DNA of 64,000 nt, from the NCBI RefSeq assembly GCF_050586345.1, contig NZ_JBOCEF010000004.1, forward strand, positions 1-64,000, in the 5' to 3' direction. Position 1 is the stretch's first letter. Each line of letters starts with the position of its first letter. The position numbers and the translations under genes were made by a program. Under the pieces are notes generated by a model that saw nothing but the letters and a program-made list of their open reading frames with translations, was not told the DNA's origin and did no database searches. Positions 33,730-42,271 of this stretch are shown here, one piece after another. This DNA is from JBOCEF01 sp050586345. Lineage in GTDB: Bacteria > Pseudomonadota > Alphaproteobacteria > Rhodobacterales > Rhodobacteraceae.

Positions 33730-34955
33730 GCGTGAAACAGGACCCCGTGCTGGCCGACCAGGCCCCCGGCGACGCGCCTGGCGCAGACTGGGTCGTGCAG
33801 GGCTGGTGCCCCGGCGCCCGCCGCCCGATGATGGCCGCCGACGGGCTGGTGGCGCGCGTGCGGCCCACCCTGTCGCGCATCTCGCCCGCGCAGCTTTCCG
33901 CCCTCGCCGATCTCGCCGAAACCCACGGATCGGGCGTGGTCGAGGCGACGGCGCGCGCCAACCTCCAGGTCCGCGGTCTGAGCGCCGAGGGCCACGCCGC
34001 GCTGCTGGCGGGCCTCGCCCCGCTCGGCCTCCTCGACCCGGACGCCGAGGCCGAGGCGCGGCGCAACGTGGTCCTCACCCCCTTCCCCGGCGCCGCGGCG
34101 GCGGAGGTGGACGCCATCGCGAGCGCCCTCTGCGCCGCGCTGACCGCCGCGGACGCCCCGCGCCTGCCGGGCAAGTTCGGCTTCCTCGTGGATTGCGGGC
34201 CGCAGCGGCGCCTCTCCGGGATCAGCGGCGACATTCGCATCGAGCGGGACGACGCGGGCGCACTGATGGTCCGTGCCGACGGGACGGAAACCGGGACCCC
34301 GGCGGCGAATGCCGCGGACGCCGCCCGCATCGCGCTGTCGCTGGCGGAGTGGTTCGTGGCCTCGGGCGGCGTCGGCGCCGACGGGCGGGGGCGGATGCGC
34401 CGCCACCTCGCCGCCGGGGCCGTCCCGCCGCCCGGGCTGACCGGGACCGAGGCCCCGGCCGAGGCCGCGCCCGATCCCGCCCCCGGCCTCCACGGCGAGA
34501 CCCTCCTCCTCGCCGCCGCCTTCGGCCAGTTCCCGAGCCATGCCCTGCGCGCCATCGCCGCCGCCTGCCCGGAAGACGCCGCCATCGGCGTCACCCCGTT
34601 CCGGATGCTCGCCCTGCCGCTCTCGACCCTCCCGGCCGCGCTGGCGTCCGAGGCGCCCCTGATCCACGACCCCGCCGACCCGCTCCTGCGCGTCTCCTGC
34701 TGCACCGGCGCGCCCGGCTGCCCGCAGGCCGCCGCGCCCACCCGCGCGCTGGCCGCCGCCCTCGCGCCCCAGGTCCCCCCGGGCCGCACCCTCCACGTCT
34801 CCGGCTGCGCCAAGGGATGCGCCCATCCCGGCCCCGCCGACACCACCCTGACCGCCAGAGGCGGGCTTTTCGACCTTGTCCGGGACGGGCGCGCATGGGA
34901 TGAGCCGACCCGACGCGCGCTGCGCCCCGAAGACCTCACGGATACGCTGTTCTGA
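33726..34955 (+). CDS. cobG: Precorrin-3B synthase (CobG)
   Basis: A 409-residue enzyme of the nitrite/sulfite reductase-like fold that uses O2 to convert precorrin-3A to precorrin-3B. The two ferredoxin-like halves are visible: RVRPTLSRISPAQL and LQVRGLSAEGHAAL early; the 4Fe-4S ligands are in SCCTGAPGCPQA and HVSGCAKGCAHPGPAD. The presence of CobG rather than CobZ marks the aerobic route. Start overlaps cobN (ATGA) and stop overlaps cobH by one base. Confidence 0.92.
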   Translation: MSVKQDPVLADQAPGDAPGADWVVQGWCPGARRPMMAADGLVARVRPTLSRISPAQLSALADLAETHGSGVVEATARANLQVRGLSAEGHAALLAGLAPLGLLDPDAEAEARRNVVLTPFPGAAAAEVDAIASALCAALTAADAPRLPGKFGFLVDCGPQRRLSGISGDIRIERDDAGALMVRADGTETGTPAANAADAARIALSLAEWFVASGGVGADGRGRMRRHLAAGAVPPPGLTGTEAPAEAAPDPAPGLHGETLLLAAAFGQFPSHALRAIAAACPEDAAIGVTPFRMLALPLSTLPAALASEAPLIHDPADPLLRVSCCTGAPGCPQAAAPTRALAAALAPQVPPGRTLHVSGCAKGCAHPGPADTTLTARGGLFDLVRDGRAWDEPTRRALRPEDLTDTLF

Positions 34956-35584
34956 TGCCCTACACATACGAGACCGACGGCGCGGCCATCTATGCCGAGT
35001 CCTTCGCCACCATCCGCGCCGAGGCCGACCTCGCCCGTTTCGGCCCGGAGGAAGAGAAGGTCGCCGTGCGCATGATCCATGCCGCGGGCCTCGTGGGGCT
35101 GGAAAAGGACGTGCTGATCTCCCCCGATTTCATGGAGGCCGCCCGCGGCGCCCTCAACGCCGGGGCGCCGATCTTCTGCGACGCGCGCATGGTCTCGGAA
35201 GGCATCACCCGCCCCCGCCTTCCGGCGGATAACGAGGTGATCTGCACGCTGCACGATCCCGCCGTGCCGCCGCTGGCGAAGGAGATGTCCAACACCCGCT
35301 CCGCCGCCGCGCTCGAACTGTGGCGGCCCAAGCTGGCCGGCGCCGTCGTCGCCATCGGCAACGCCCCGACGGCGCTGTTCCACCTGCTCAACATGCTCGA
35401 GGACCCGGCCTGCCCGCGTCCCGCCGCCATCATCGGCTGCCCCGTCGGCTTCGTCGGCGCGCGCGAATCCAAGGATGCGCTGTGGGAGGCGCAGCCGGTC
35501 CCCTGCATGATCGTCAAGGGCCGCCTCGGCGGCTCCGCCGTCACCGTCGCCGCGGTCAACGCCGTCGCCAGCCCGAGGGAATGA
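34955..35584 (+). CDS. cobH: Precorrin-8X methylmutase (CobH)
   Basis: A 209-residue enzyme moving the C11 methyl to C12 to give hydrogenobyrinic acid. Recognised by MIHAAGLVGLEKDVLISPDF, FCDARMVSEGITR, AIGNAPTALFHL and IIGCPVGFVGARESKDAL. The catalytic His corresponds to the HAAG motif near residue 44. The ATG shares its A with the cobG stop (TGATG), so the two are tightly coupled. Confidence 0.95.
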   Translation: MPYTYETDGAAIYAESFATIRAEADLARFGPEEEKVAVRMIHAAGLVGLEKDVLISPDFMEAARGALNAGAPIFCDARMVSEGITRPRLPADNEVICTLHDPAVPPLAKEMSNTRSAAALELWRPKLAGAVVAIGNAPTALFHLLNMLEDPACPRPAAIIGCPVGFVGARESKDALWEAQPVPCMIVKGRLGGSAVTVAAVNAVASPRE

Positions 35585-35586
35585 CG

Positions 35587-36339
35587 ATGACCGAGACGGC
35601 CAAACAGGGCCCCAAACAGGGAACCATCCACGGCGTCGGCCTCGGCCCCGGCGACCCCGACCTGATGAGCGTGCGCGCCGACCGGCTGGTGCGAAACGCC
35701 CGCCACGTCGCCTATTTCCGCAAGGCGGGCCGCTCCGGCCGCGCCCGCGGCATCGTCGAGGGGATGCTCGCCCCCGGCGCGGTGGAATTCCCCATGGAAT
35801 ACCCCGTGACCACGGAAATCCACTTCTCGGACCCCCGCTACAACGAGATCCTGTCCGAGTTCTACGCCGCCGCCGCCGCCCATCTCGCCGCCCTCTCGGA
35901 CGCGGGCGAGGATGTCGTGGTGCTCTGCGAGGGCGACCCGTTCTTCTACGGCTCCTTCATGCATCTCTATGAGCGCCTCAAGGACATCCGCCCGGTGCAG
36001 GTGGTCCCCGCCATCACCGGCATGTCCGCCGCCTGGACCGCCACCGGCGCGCCGGTGACCTGGGGCGACGACATGCTCTCGGTCTGCATGGCGACCCTGC
36101 CGGAAGACGAGCTGGCCGAGCGCCTGGGCGCCGCCGAGGCCGTGGTGGTGATGAAGATCGGCCGCAACATCGACCGCGTGCGCAACGCGCTGAAGCGCGC
36201 CGGGAAATACGAGCGCGCCTGGCTGGTGGAATATGCCAGCATGGAAGGCCAGACCGTCCAGCGCCTGTCGGAGGTCGAGGGCAAGCCCACCCCCTATTTC
36301 TCGATCATCGTCGTGCATGGCGAAGGGCGGCGGCCATGA
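35587..36339 (+). CDS. cobI: Precorrin-2 C20-methyltransferase (CobI)
   Basis: A 250-residue SAM-dependent tetrapyrrole methylase. GVGLGPGDPDLMSVRA is the N-terminal substrate loop; CEGDPFFYGSFMHLYERL, PAITGMSAAWTATGAP and VVMKIGRN follow. Two in-frame ATGs exist (35581 overlapping the cobH stop, and 35587). The second is chosen because GAGGGA sits six bases before it. It is coupled to cobJ by an ATGA overlap. Confidence 0.95.
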   Translation: MTETAKQGPKQGTIHGVGLGPGDPDLMSVRADRLVRNARHVAYFRKAGRSGRARGIVEGMLAPGAVEFPMEYPVTTEIHFSDPRYNEILSEFYAAAAAHLAALSDAGEDVVVLCEGDPFFYGSFMHLYERLKDIRPVQVVPAITGMSAAWTATGAPVTWGDDMLSVCMATLPEDELAERLGAAEAVVVMKIGRNIDRVRNALKRAGKYERAWLVEYASMEGQTVQRLSEVEGKPTPYFSIIVVHGEGRRP

Positions 36340-37106
36340 GCGCGGGGACCATGACGGGCCGGCTGCGCATCCTCGGCCTCGGCCCGGGCGCCGAGGCGCT
36401 GGTGACCCCCGAGGTCTCCGCCGCCATGGAAGAGGCCACCGACGTCATCGGCTACATCCCCTATGTCGCCCGCGTGCCGGACCGCGAGGGGCTGGTGAAA
36501 CACGCCACCGACAACCGCGTCGAGATCGACCGCTCCCGCCACGCGCTGGAACTGGCCGCCGCGGGGCGGGACGTCATCGTCGTCTCCTCCGGCGATCCCG
36601 GCGTCTTCGCCATGGCCTCGGCGGTGTTCGAGGCGCTGGAAGCAGGCCCCGCCGCGTGGCGCGCCATCGACATCCAGGTCCTGCCCGGCATCACCGCCTG
36701 CCTCGCCGCCTCGGCCCGCGCCGGGGCGCCGCTGGGGCACGACTTCTGCGTCATCAACCTGTCGGACAACCTCAAGCCCTGGGCGGTGATCGAGGCGCGG
36801 CTGCGGCTGGCGGCCGAGGCGGATTTCGCCATGGCCTTCTACAACCCGCGCTCCAAGTCCCGCCCCGAGGGCTTCGCGGCGGCGCTGGAAATCCTGAAAG
36901 ACGCCTGCGGCGACGCCCGCCCGATCATCTTCGCCCGCGCCGTCTCGACCCCCGAGGAAGCGATCCGCATCGTCCCCCTCCCCGACGCGCGGCCCGAGAT
37001 GGCGGACATGCGCACCATGGTGATCCTCGGCTCCTCCCGCACCCGGCTGATCGCGCGGCCGGAGGGGGCGCCCATCGTCTACACCCCGCGCTCCATCCCG
37101 GCATGA
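36336..37106 (+). CDS. cobJ: Precorrin-3B C17-methyltransferase (CobJ)
   Basis: A 256-residue methylase that contracts the ring while methylating C17. GLGPGAEALVTPEV, VIGYIPYVARV, VVSSGDPGVFAMAS, LPGITACLAASARAGAPLGHDF and AMAFYNPRSKSRP are typical. It is the last plus-strand gene of the riboswitch operon. Its 3' end overlaps the convergent cobK by 28 bases. Confidence 0.95.
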   Translation: MSAGTMTGRLRILGLGPGAEALVTPEVSAAMEEATDVIGYIPYVARVPDREGLVKHATDNRVEIDRSRHALELAAAGRDVIVVSSGDPGVFAMASAVFEALEAGPAAWRAIDIQVLPGITACLAASARAGAPLGHDFCVINLSDNLKPWAVIEARLRLAAEADFAMAFYNPRSKSRPEGFAAALEILKDACGDARPIIFARAVSTPEEAIRIVPLPDARPEMADMRTMVILGSSRTRLIARPEGAPIVYTPRSIPA

Positions 37107-37834
37107 GCGAGCCAGCGCAGGACCTCGCCGATATCATGGACCTCCGCCCGCTCCGGGCTTGGGGGGCGATCCACCATGACCACCGGCAGGCCCAGCGCGC
37201 GGGCGGCGGCGATCTTGGCGTAAGCGCCCGTCCCGCCGGAGTTCTTCGACACCACGACGCCCACGCCCCGCGCCTCCAGCATCTCCCGGTCCGCATCCGC
37301 GTCGAAGGGCCCGCGGGCCACGATCACCTCGGCGCCCGGCAGCGGCGCCGCGCCCGGATCGTCCACGACGCGCAGGATAAGGCGATGGCGGGCGGCAACG
37401 GGCCGGAACGCCTCGAGGTCATTGCGCCCGGTGCCGAGGAAGACGGTCGCGGGGGGCATCCCCGCCAGCGCCTCGACCGCCCCCGCGATGTCCGGGACCG
37501 CGCGCCAGTCATCCCCCGCAACCGCCGCCCAGGGCGCGCGGGTGAGGGCGAGCAGCGGCGCCCCGGTCGCCGCGCAGGCCTCCGCCGCGTTGCGCGACAT
37601 CCGCGCGGCGAAGGGGTGGGTCGCGTCGATCACGTGGGTCACGCCATGCAGGCGGATGTAATCCGCCAGCCCCGCCGCCCCGCCGAAGCCGCCCACGCGG
37701 GTGGGCAGCGGCAGCGGCCTGGGCCGCGCCACGCGGCCCGCAAGGGACACCGTTCCGGGGATCCCCGCCTCGGCCATGGCCTTCGCCAGCGCCGCGCCTT
37801 CCGTGGCGCCTCCGAGCACAAGGGGGTTTCGCAT
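37079..37834 (-). CDS. cobK: Precorrin-6A reductase (CobK)
   Basis: A 251-residue NADPH-dependent reductase of precorrin-6A. LVLGGATEGAALAKAM at the N-terminus, DATHPFAARMSRNA and VFLGTGRNDLEAF, then VVSKNSGGTGAYAKIAAAR are family blocks. It is the only corrin-ring gene on the minus strand in this stretch. It is convergent with cobJ (28-base overlap) and divergent from cobL, with the start ATGs sharing bases in a CATG at 37832-37835. Its promoter must lie inside cobL. Confidence 0.94.
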   Translation of the reverse strand: MRNPLVLGGATEGAALAKAMAEAGIPGTVSLAGRVARPRPLPLPTRVGGFGGAAGLADYIRLHGVTHVIDATHPFAARMSRNAAEACAATGAPLLALTRAPWAAVAGDDWRAVPDIAGAVEALAGMPPATVFLGTGRNDLEAFRPVAARHRLILRVVDDPGAAPLPGAEVIVARGPFDADADREMLEARGVGVVVSKNSGGTGAYAKIAAARALGLPVVMVDRPPSPERAEVHDIGEVLRWLAHAGMERGV

Positions 37835-39026
37835 GTCTGAGCCCTGGCTGACCATCGTGGGAATGGGCGAAGATGGCCCGGACGGCCTCCCCCCTGCAAG
37901 CCGCGCCGCGCTGGACGCCGCCGAGGTCATCGTCGCGCCCCCCCGCCACCTGTCGCTGCTGCCGGAGCTCTCCGCCGAGCGCGTGGAATGGCCCGTCCCC
38001 TTCGTGGACGGCCTCGCCCTGCTGGAAGGGTTCCGCGGGCGGCGAACCGTCGCCCTCGCCTCGGGCGACCCGTTCTGGTTCGGCGCCGGCTCGGTCATCG
38101 CCCGGCGCCTCGGGCGCGCGGAGTGGCGGGCGATCCCCGGCCCCTCCTCCTTCGCCCTCGCCGCCGCGCGCCTCGCCTGGCCGCTGGAGCGTTGCACCGT
38201 GCTCGGCCTCCATGCCGCGCCGCTCGCGCGCCTGCGGCCCCACCTGCACCCGGGCGCGCGCATCCTCTGCACCCTGCGCGAAGGCGCTTCCGTCGAGGCC
38301 CTGTGCGAGACCCTCTGCGACGCGGGCTTCGGCGCCTCGCGCATCCACGCGCTGCAGGCCCTGGGCGGCCCGCGCGAGAAGATCCGCGAGGGCGTGGCCG
38401 AGACCTTCGACGCCGCCGGCATCGCCCACCCGGTGCTGGCCGCCATCGAGGTCGCGGGGCCGGGCGAGCCGATCCCGCTCGCCTCCGGCCGTCCCGACGC
38501 GCTCTTCGCCAATGACGGGCAGATCACCAAGCGGCCGGTGCGCGCCCTCACCCTCTCGGCCCTCGCGCCGCGGCAGGGCGAGCGGCTGTGGGACATCGGC
38601 GGCGGGTCGGGGTCGATCGCCATCGAGTGGCTGCTGGCGCATCCGACGCTGCAGGCCGTCAGCGTCGAGCCCCGCGCCGACCGGGCCGAGCGCATCGCCG
38701 CCAACGCCGCCGCGCTTGGCGTGGACCGCCTGCAGGTCGTCCACGGCGCCGCCCCCGCCGCCCTCGCCGATCTTCCCGCCCCAGACGTGGTCTTCGTCGG
38801 CGGCGGGCTGTCGGCGGAGCTGCTGGACACGCTGGTGGCGCTTCCGAAAGGCGTGCGCCTCGTCATCAACGCCGTGACGCTGGAATCCGAGGCCGCCCTC
38901 GCCGCCGCCCATGCCGCGCATGGCGGGGAGCTGCTGCGCATCGAACTCGCCCGCGCCGCGCCCATCGGGCCGAAACGCGGCTGGAAGTCCTCCTATCCCG
39001 TGGTGCAGTGGAGCGTGACGCTATGA
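37833..39026 (+). CDS. cobL: Precorrin-6Y C5,15-methyltransferase (decarboxylating), CobL
   Basis: A 397-residue two-domain enzyme. The N-terminal CbiE-like methylase (about 1-200) has GMGEDGPDGLPPASRA, ALASGDPFWFGAGS and IPGPSSFALAAARL. The C-terminal CbiT-like Rossmann methylase (about 210-397) has RLWDIGGGSGSIAIEWL. It dimethylates and decarboxylates precorrin-6B to precorrin-8. The ATG overlaps the cobK ATG; the 3' end overlaps cobE by four bases. It begins the cobL-E-M-B-A-F operon. Confidence 0.95.
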   Translation: MSEPWLTIVGMGEDGPDGLPPASRAALDAAEVIVAPPRHLSLLPELSAERVEWPVPFVDGLALLEGFRGRRTVALASGDPFWFGAGSVIARRLGRAEWRAIPGPSSFALAAARLAWPLERCTVLGLHAAPLARLRPHLHPGARILCTLREGASVEALCETLCDAGFGASRIHALQALGGPREKIREGVAETFDAAGIAHPVLAAIEVAGPGEPIPLASGRPDALFANDGQITKRPVRALTLSALAPRQGERLWDIGGGSGSIAIEWLLAHPTLQAVSVEPRADRAERIAANAAALGVDRLQVVHGAAPAALADLPAPDVVFVGGGLSAELLDTLVALPKGVRLVINAVTLESEAALAAAHAAHGGELLRIELARAAPIGPKRGWKSSYPVVQWSVTL

Positions 39027-39424
39027 TGATCGTCGCCGGTTTCGGCTTCCGCGAGGGCGCGTCCCCCGCCGCCCTGCGCGCCGCGCTGGATGCGGCGATG
39101 GCAGGCGCGCCCGGACAAAGCGGCGCCGCCCCCTGGATGCTCGCCGCCCCCGCCGACAAGGCGCAGGGCCCGGCCTTCGAGGCGCTGGCCGACACGCTCG
39201 GCCTGCCCGCCGCCCCGATCCCGCAGGACGCGCTGGCCGCCGCCGATCCCGCCTGCCTCACCCGCTCCGCCGCCAGCGAGGCCGCCCGCGGCGTGGGCAG
39301 CGTGGCCGAGGCCTCCGCCCTCGCCGCCCTCGGCCCCGGCGCGCGGCTGCTGGCCCCGCGGGCGGTCTCGCCCTGCGGCATGGCCACCTGCGCGCTCGCC
39401 CTGATGGAAGGACCCACCCCATGA
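39023..39424 (+). CDS. cobE: CobE (CbiG C-terminal domain-like) cobalamin biosynthesis protein
   Basis: A 133-residue protein equivalent to the C-terminal domain of CbiG. IVAGFGFREGASPAALRAAL at the start, ALAAADPACLTRSAAS and the conserved VSPCGMATCALALM near the end identify it. The biochemical role of CobE in the aerobic route is not settled; substrate binding or protection has been proposed. It is coupled to cobL and cobM by ATGA overlaps. Confidence 0.88.
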   Translation: MMIVAGFGFREGASPAALRAALDAAMAGAPGQSGAAPWMLAAPADKAQGPAFEALADTLGLPAAPIPQDALAAADPACLTRSAASEAARGVGSVAEASALAALGPGARLLAPRAVSPCGMATCALALMEGPTP

Positions 39425-40215
39425 CCGTGCATTTCATCGGCGCCGGCCCCGGCGCGCCCGACCTGCTGACCCTGCGCGGGCGCGACCTGATCGCCGCCTG
39501 CCCGGTCTGCCTCTATGCCGGCTCGCTGGTCCCCGAAGCCATCCTCGGCCACTGCCCCGAGGGCGCGAAGATCGTCAACACCGCGCCCATGGACCTCGAC
39601 GCCATCATCGAGGAGATCAAGGCGGCGCACGCGGCGGGCCAGGACGTGGCGCGGCTCCATTCCGGCGACCTCTCGGTCTGGTCGGCGATGGGCGAGCAGA
39701 TCCGGCGCCTGCGCGCCGAGGGCATCCCCTTCACCGTCACCCCCGGCGTGCCCGCCTTCGCCGCCGCCGCGGCCTCGCTCGGGACCGAGCTGACGCTGCC
39801 CGGCCTCGGCCAGTCCGTCATCCTGACCCGCACCCAGGGCCGCGCCTCGTCCATGCCGGAAGGCGAGACCCTGGAGAATTTCGGCCGCACCGGCGCCACG
39901 CTGGCGCTGCACCTGTCGATCGGGAACCTGCCCAAGGTGGTGCGCGAGCTGACCCCCCATTACGGCCCCGACTGCCCCGTCGCCATCGTCTACCGCGCCT
40001 CCTGGCCGGATGAGAAGATCGTGCGCGCGACCCTCTCCACCCTCGAGGCTGCGACTCCGGGGGACGTCAAGCGCACCGCCCTGATCCTTGTCGGCCCGGC
40101 GCTGGCGGGCGAAGGTTTCACCGAAAGCCGCCTTTACGCGGCCGATTACGACCGGCGGTACCGGCCGCAGACCGCGGACAGCCCCTGGTCGGAGTGGCGA
40201 CATGGCGATGACTGA
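39421..40215 (+). CDS. cobM: Precorrin-4 C11-methyltransferase (CobM)
   Basis: A 264-residue methylase. FIGAGPGAPDLLTLRGRDLI, YAGSLVPEAIL, ARLHSGDLSVWSAMGEQIR, VTPGVPAFAAAAASLGTELT and LSIGNLPKVVREL are diagnostic of CobM/CbiF. Both ends overlap neighbours in the cobL operon. Confidence 0.96.
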   Translation: MTVHFIGAGPGAPDLLTLRGRDLIAACPVCLYAGSLVPEAILGHCPEGAKIVNTAPMDLDAIIEEIKAAHAAGQDVARLHSGDLSVWSAMGEQIRRLRAEGIPFTVTPGVPAFAAAAASLGTELTLPGLGQSVILTRTQGRASSMPEGETLENFGRTGATLALHLSIGNLPKVVRELTPHYGPDCPVAIVYRASWPDEKIVRATLSTLEAATPGDVKRTALILVGPALAGEGFTESRLYAADYDRRYRPQTADSPWSEWRHGDD

Positions 40216-41542
40216 CGAGATGACGGGCGGCGGCGCCCCCAAGGGCGTGATGATCTCGGCCCCCGCCTCGGGAACCGGCAAGACCACCGTGACGCTGGGG
40301 CTTCTGCGGGCGCTGGCCGATGACGGCCTGACCGTCCAGCCGTTCAAGAGCGGCCCGGACTATATCGACCCCGCCTTTCACCGCGCGGCGGCGGGACGGG
40401 CGAGCTTCAACCTGGACAGCTGGGCCATGGGCCCGGCCCTGTTCGGCGCCGTCGCCGCGCAGGCCGCGGGCGCCGATATCTGCGTCGGCGAGGGGTCCAT
40501 GGGCCTTTATGACGGGGTCGCGACGAAGGGGATGACCGGGTTCGGCTCCTCGGCCGAGACCGCCCGCGCCATGGGCTGGCCCGTCGTGCTGGTCGTCGAC
40601 GCCGGGGGGCAGGCGCAATCCGCCGCCGCCACCGCGCTCGGCTTCGCCAATTACGCGCCCGACCTGCCCTTCGCGGGGGTGATCCTGAACCGCGTCGCTT
40701 CCCCGCGGCACGAACGCCTGATCCGCCGCGGCATGGAGCATGTGGGCCTCAACGTCCTCGGCGTCCTGCCCCGCCGCGGGGATCTCGCGCTGCCCGAACG
40801 GCATCTCGGGCTGATCCAGGCGGTCGAGCACCCCGACCTCGACGCCGCCATCAAGGGCTATGCCGGTTTCCTGCGCGAGCACGTGGACGTCGCCGCCATC
40901 CGCGCCGCCGCCGCCGCGGGCGCGGCCCCCGCGCCCGGCGCCCTGCCGCGCCCCCCGGCGCAGCGCATCGCGCTGGCGCAGGACGCGGCGTTCTCCTTCA
41001 CCTATCCGCACGTGCTGCAGGGCTGGCGCGACGCGGGGGCCGAGATCCTGCCCTTCTCGCCCCTCGCCGATGAAGCCCCCGCCCCGGACGCCGACCTCGT
41101 GTGGCTGCCCGGCGGCTACCCCGAGCTTCACGGCGGCACGCTCGCCGCCGCCGCCACCTACCGCGCGGGCCTGCGCAAGCACGCCGAGACGAAGCCCGTG
41201 CATGGCGAGTGCGGCGGCTATATGGCCCTCGGGCAGGCGCTGATCGACAAGGCGGGCGTGCGGCACGAGATGGCGGGCCTCCTCGGCCTCGTCACGTCTT
41301 ACGAAAAACGCAAGTTCCACCTCGGGTATCGCCGCGCGGTGCTGAGCGCGCCCATGCCCGGCTTCGCCCCCGGCGCGGCGCTGCGCGGGCACGAATTCCA
41401 CTACTCCACCATTCTCGAAGAACCCGACGCCCCGCTGGCGCAGATCGCCGATGCGGACGGGAACCCGACGCCGGAAACCGGCTCGGCCCGCGGCCACGTC
41501 ACCGGGTCCTTCTTCCACCTTATCGCGGAGGAAGCGGCATGA
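40202..41542 (+). CDS. cobB: Hydrogenobyrinic acid a,c-diamide synthase (CobB)
   Basis: A 446-residue glutamine- and ATP-dependent amidase. The P-loop is ISAPASGTGKTTVTLGLLRA. KSGPDYIDPAFH, VGEGSMGLYDG and GVILNRVASPRHE follow; the glutaminase half has LPGGYPELH and the nucleophile in VHGECGGYMALGQAL. GGAG lies seven bases before ATG 40202; ATG 40208 is an alternative. The start overlaps cobM by 14 bases. Confidence 0.95.
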   Translation: MAMTDEMTGGGAPKGVMISAPASGTGKTTVTLGLLRALADDGLTVQPFKSGPDYIDPAFHRAAAGRASFNLDSWAMGPALFGAVAAQAAGADICVGEGSMGLYDGVATKGMTGFGSSAETARAMGWPVVLVVDAGGQAQSAAATALGFANYAPDLPFAGVILNRVASPRHERLIRRGMEHVGLNVLGVLPRRGDLALPERHLGLIQAVEHPDLDAAIKGYAGFLREHVDVAAIRAAAAAGAAPAPGALPRPPAQRIALAQDAAFSFTYPHVLQGWRDAGAEILPFSPLADEAPAPDADLVWLPGGYPELHGGTLAAAATYRAGLRKHAETKPVHGECGGYMALGQALIDKAGVRHEMAGLLGLVTSYEKRKFHLGYRRAVLSAPMPGFAPGAALRGHEFHYSTILEEPDAPLAQIADADGNPTPETGSARGHVTGSFFHLIAEEAA

Positions 41543-42261
41543 GCGGCTTCATCAGCTTCGTGGGCTCCGGCCCCGGCGACCCTGAACTGCTGACCCTCAA
41601 GGGCCGCGACCGGCTGCAACGCGCCGAGGTGGTGCTGTTCGACGACCTCTCCTCGGGTCGGATGCTGGAACATGCCGGCGAGGGCGCCGAGCTGATCGCC
41701 GTCGGCAAGCGCGCCGGGCGCCCCTCGGCCAAGCAGGAGCATGTCAACGCGCTGCTGCTGGAGCACGCGCTGGCGGGCAAGCGCGTCGTGCGCCTCAAGT
41801 CCGGCGATCCGGGCGTGTTCGGGCGGCTGGAGGAAGAGCTGACCGCGATCCGCGCCAGGGGCATCGCGCATGAGATCATCCCCGGCGTGCCCTCGGCCAA
41901 CGCCGCCGCCGCCGCCGCGGGGATCCCGCTGACCCGGCGCCTCACCGCGCGGCGGGTGCAGTTCGTGACCGGCCATGACGTGACCGGAGACCTGCCGACG
42001 GACATCGACCTCGACGCGCTCGCCGACAAGGGCGCCTGCACGGTGGTGTTCATGGGCAAGCGCACCTTCCCGCGCCTCGCCGCCATGCTGATCGAGAAGG
42101 GCCTCTCGCCCGACACCCCCGCCCTCCTGGCCGAGGACGTGAGCAAGGCCGACCAGCGCATCGTGCGCTCCACCGTGGCGGGGCTGGCCAAGCAGCTTTC
42201 CGAGGAATACGCGACCACGCCCGCGCTGATCATGTACGGCCCGCTGGCCGACCCCGAGTGA
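41539..42261 (+). CDS. cobA: Uroporphyrinogen-III C-methyltransferase (CobA)
   Basis: A 240-residue SAM-dependent enzyme making precorrin-2. FVGSGPGDPELLTLKGRD, VLFDDLSSGRMLEH, VVRLKSGDPGVFGRLEEEL, IIPGVPSANAAAAAAGIPLT and TVVFMGKRTF are family signatures. It lacks the CysG reductase/ferrochelatase half, so it serves B12 rather than siroheme. It is coupled to cobB by an ATGA overlap. Confidence 0.95.
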   Translation: MSGFISFVGSGPGDPELLTLKGRDRLQRAEVVLFDDLSSGRMLEHAGEGAELIAVGKRAGRPSAKQEHVNALLLEHALAGKRVVRLKSGDPGVFGRLEEELTAIRARGIAHEIIPGVPSANAAAAAAGIPLTRRLTARRVQFVTGHDVTGDLPTDIDLDALADKGACTVVFMGKRTFPRLAAMLIEKGLSPDTPALLAEDVSKADQRIVRSTVAGLAKQLSEEYATTPALIMYGPLADPE

Positions 42262-42271
42262 TGGTGCAGGC

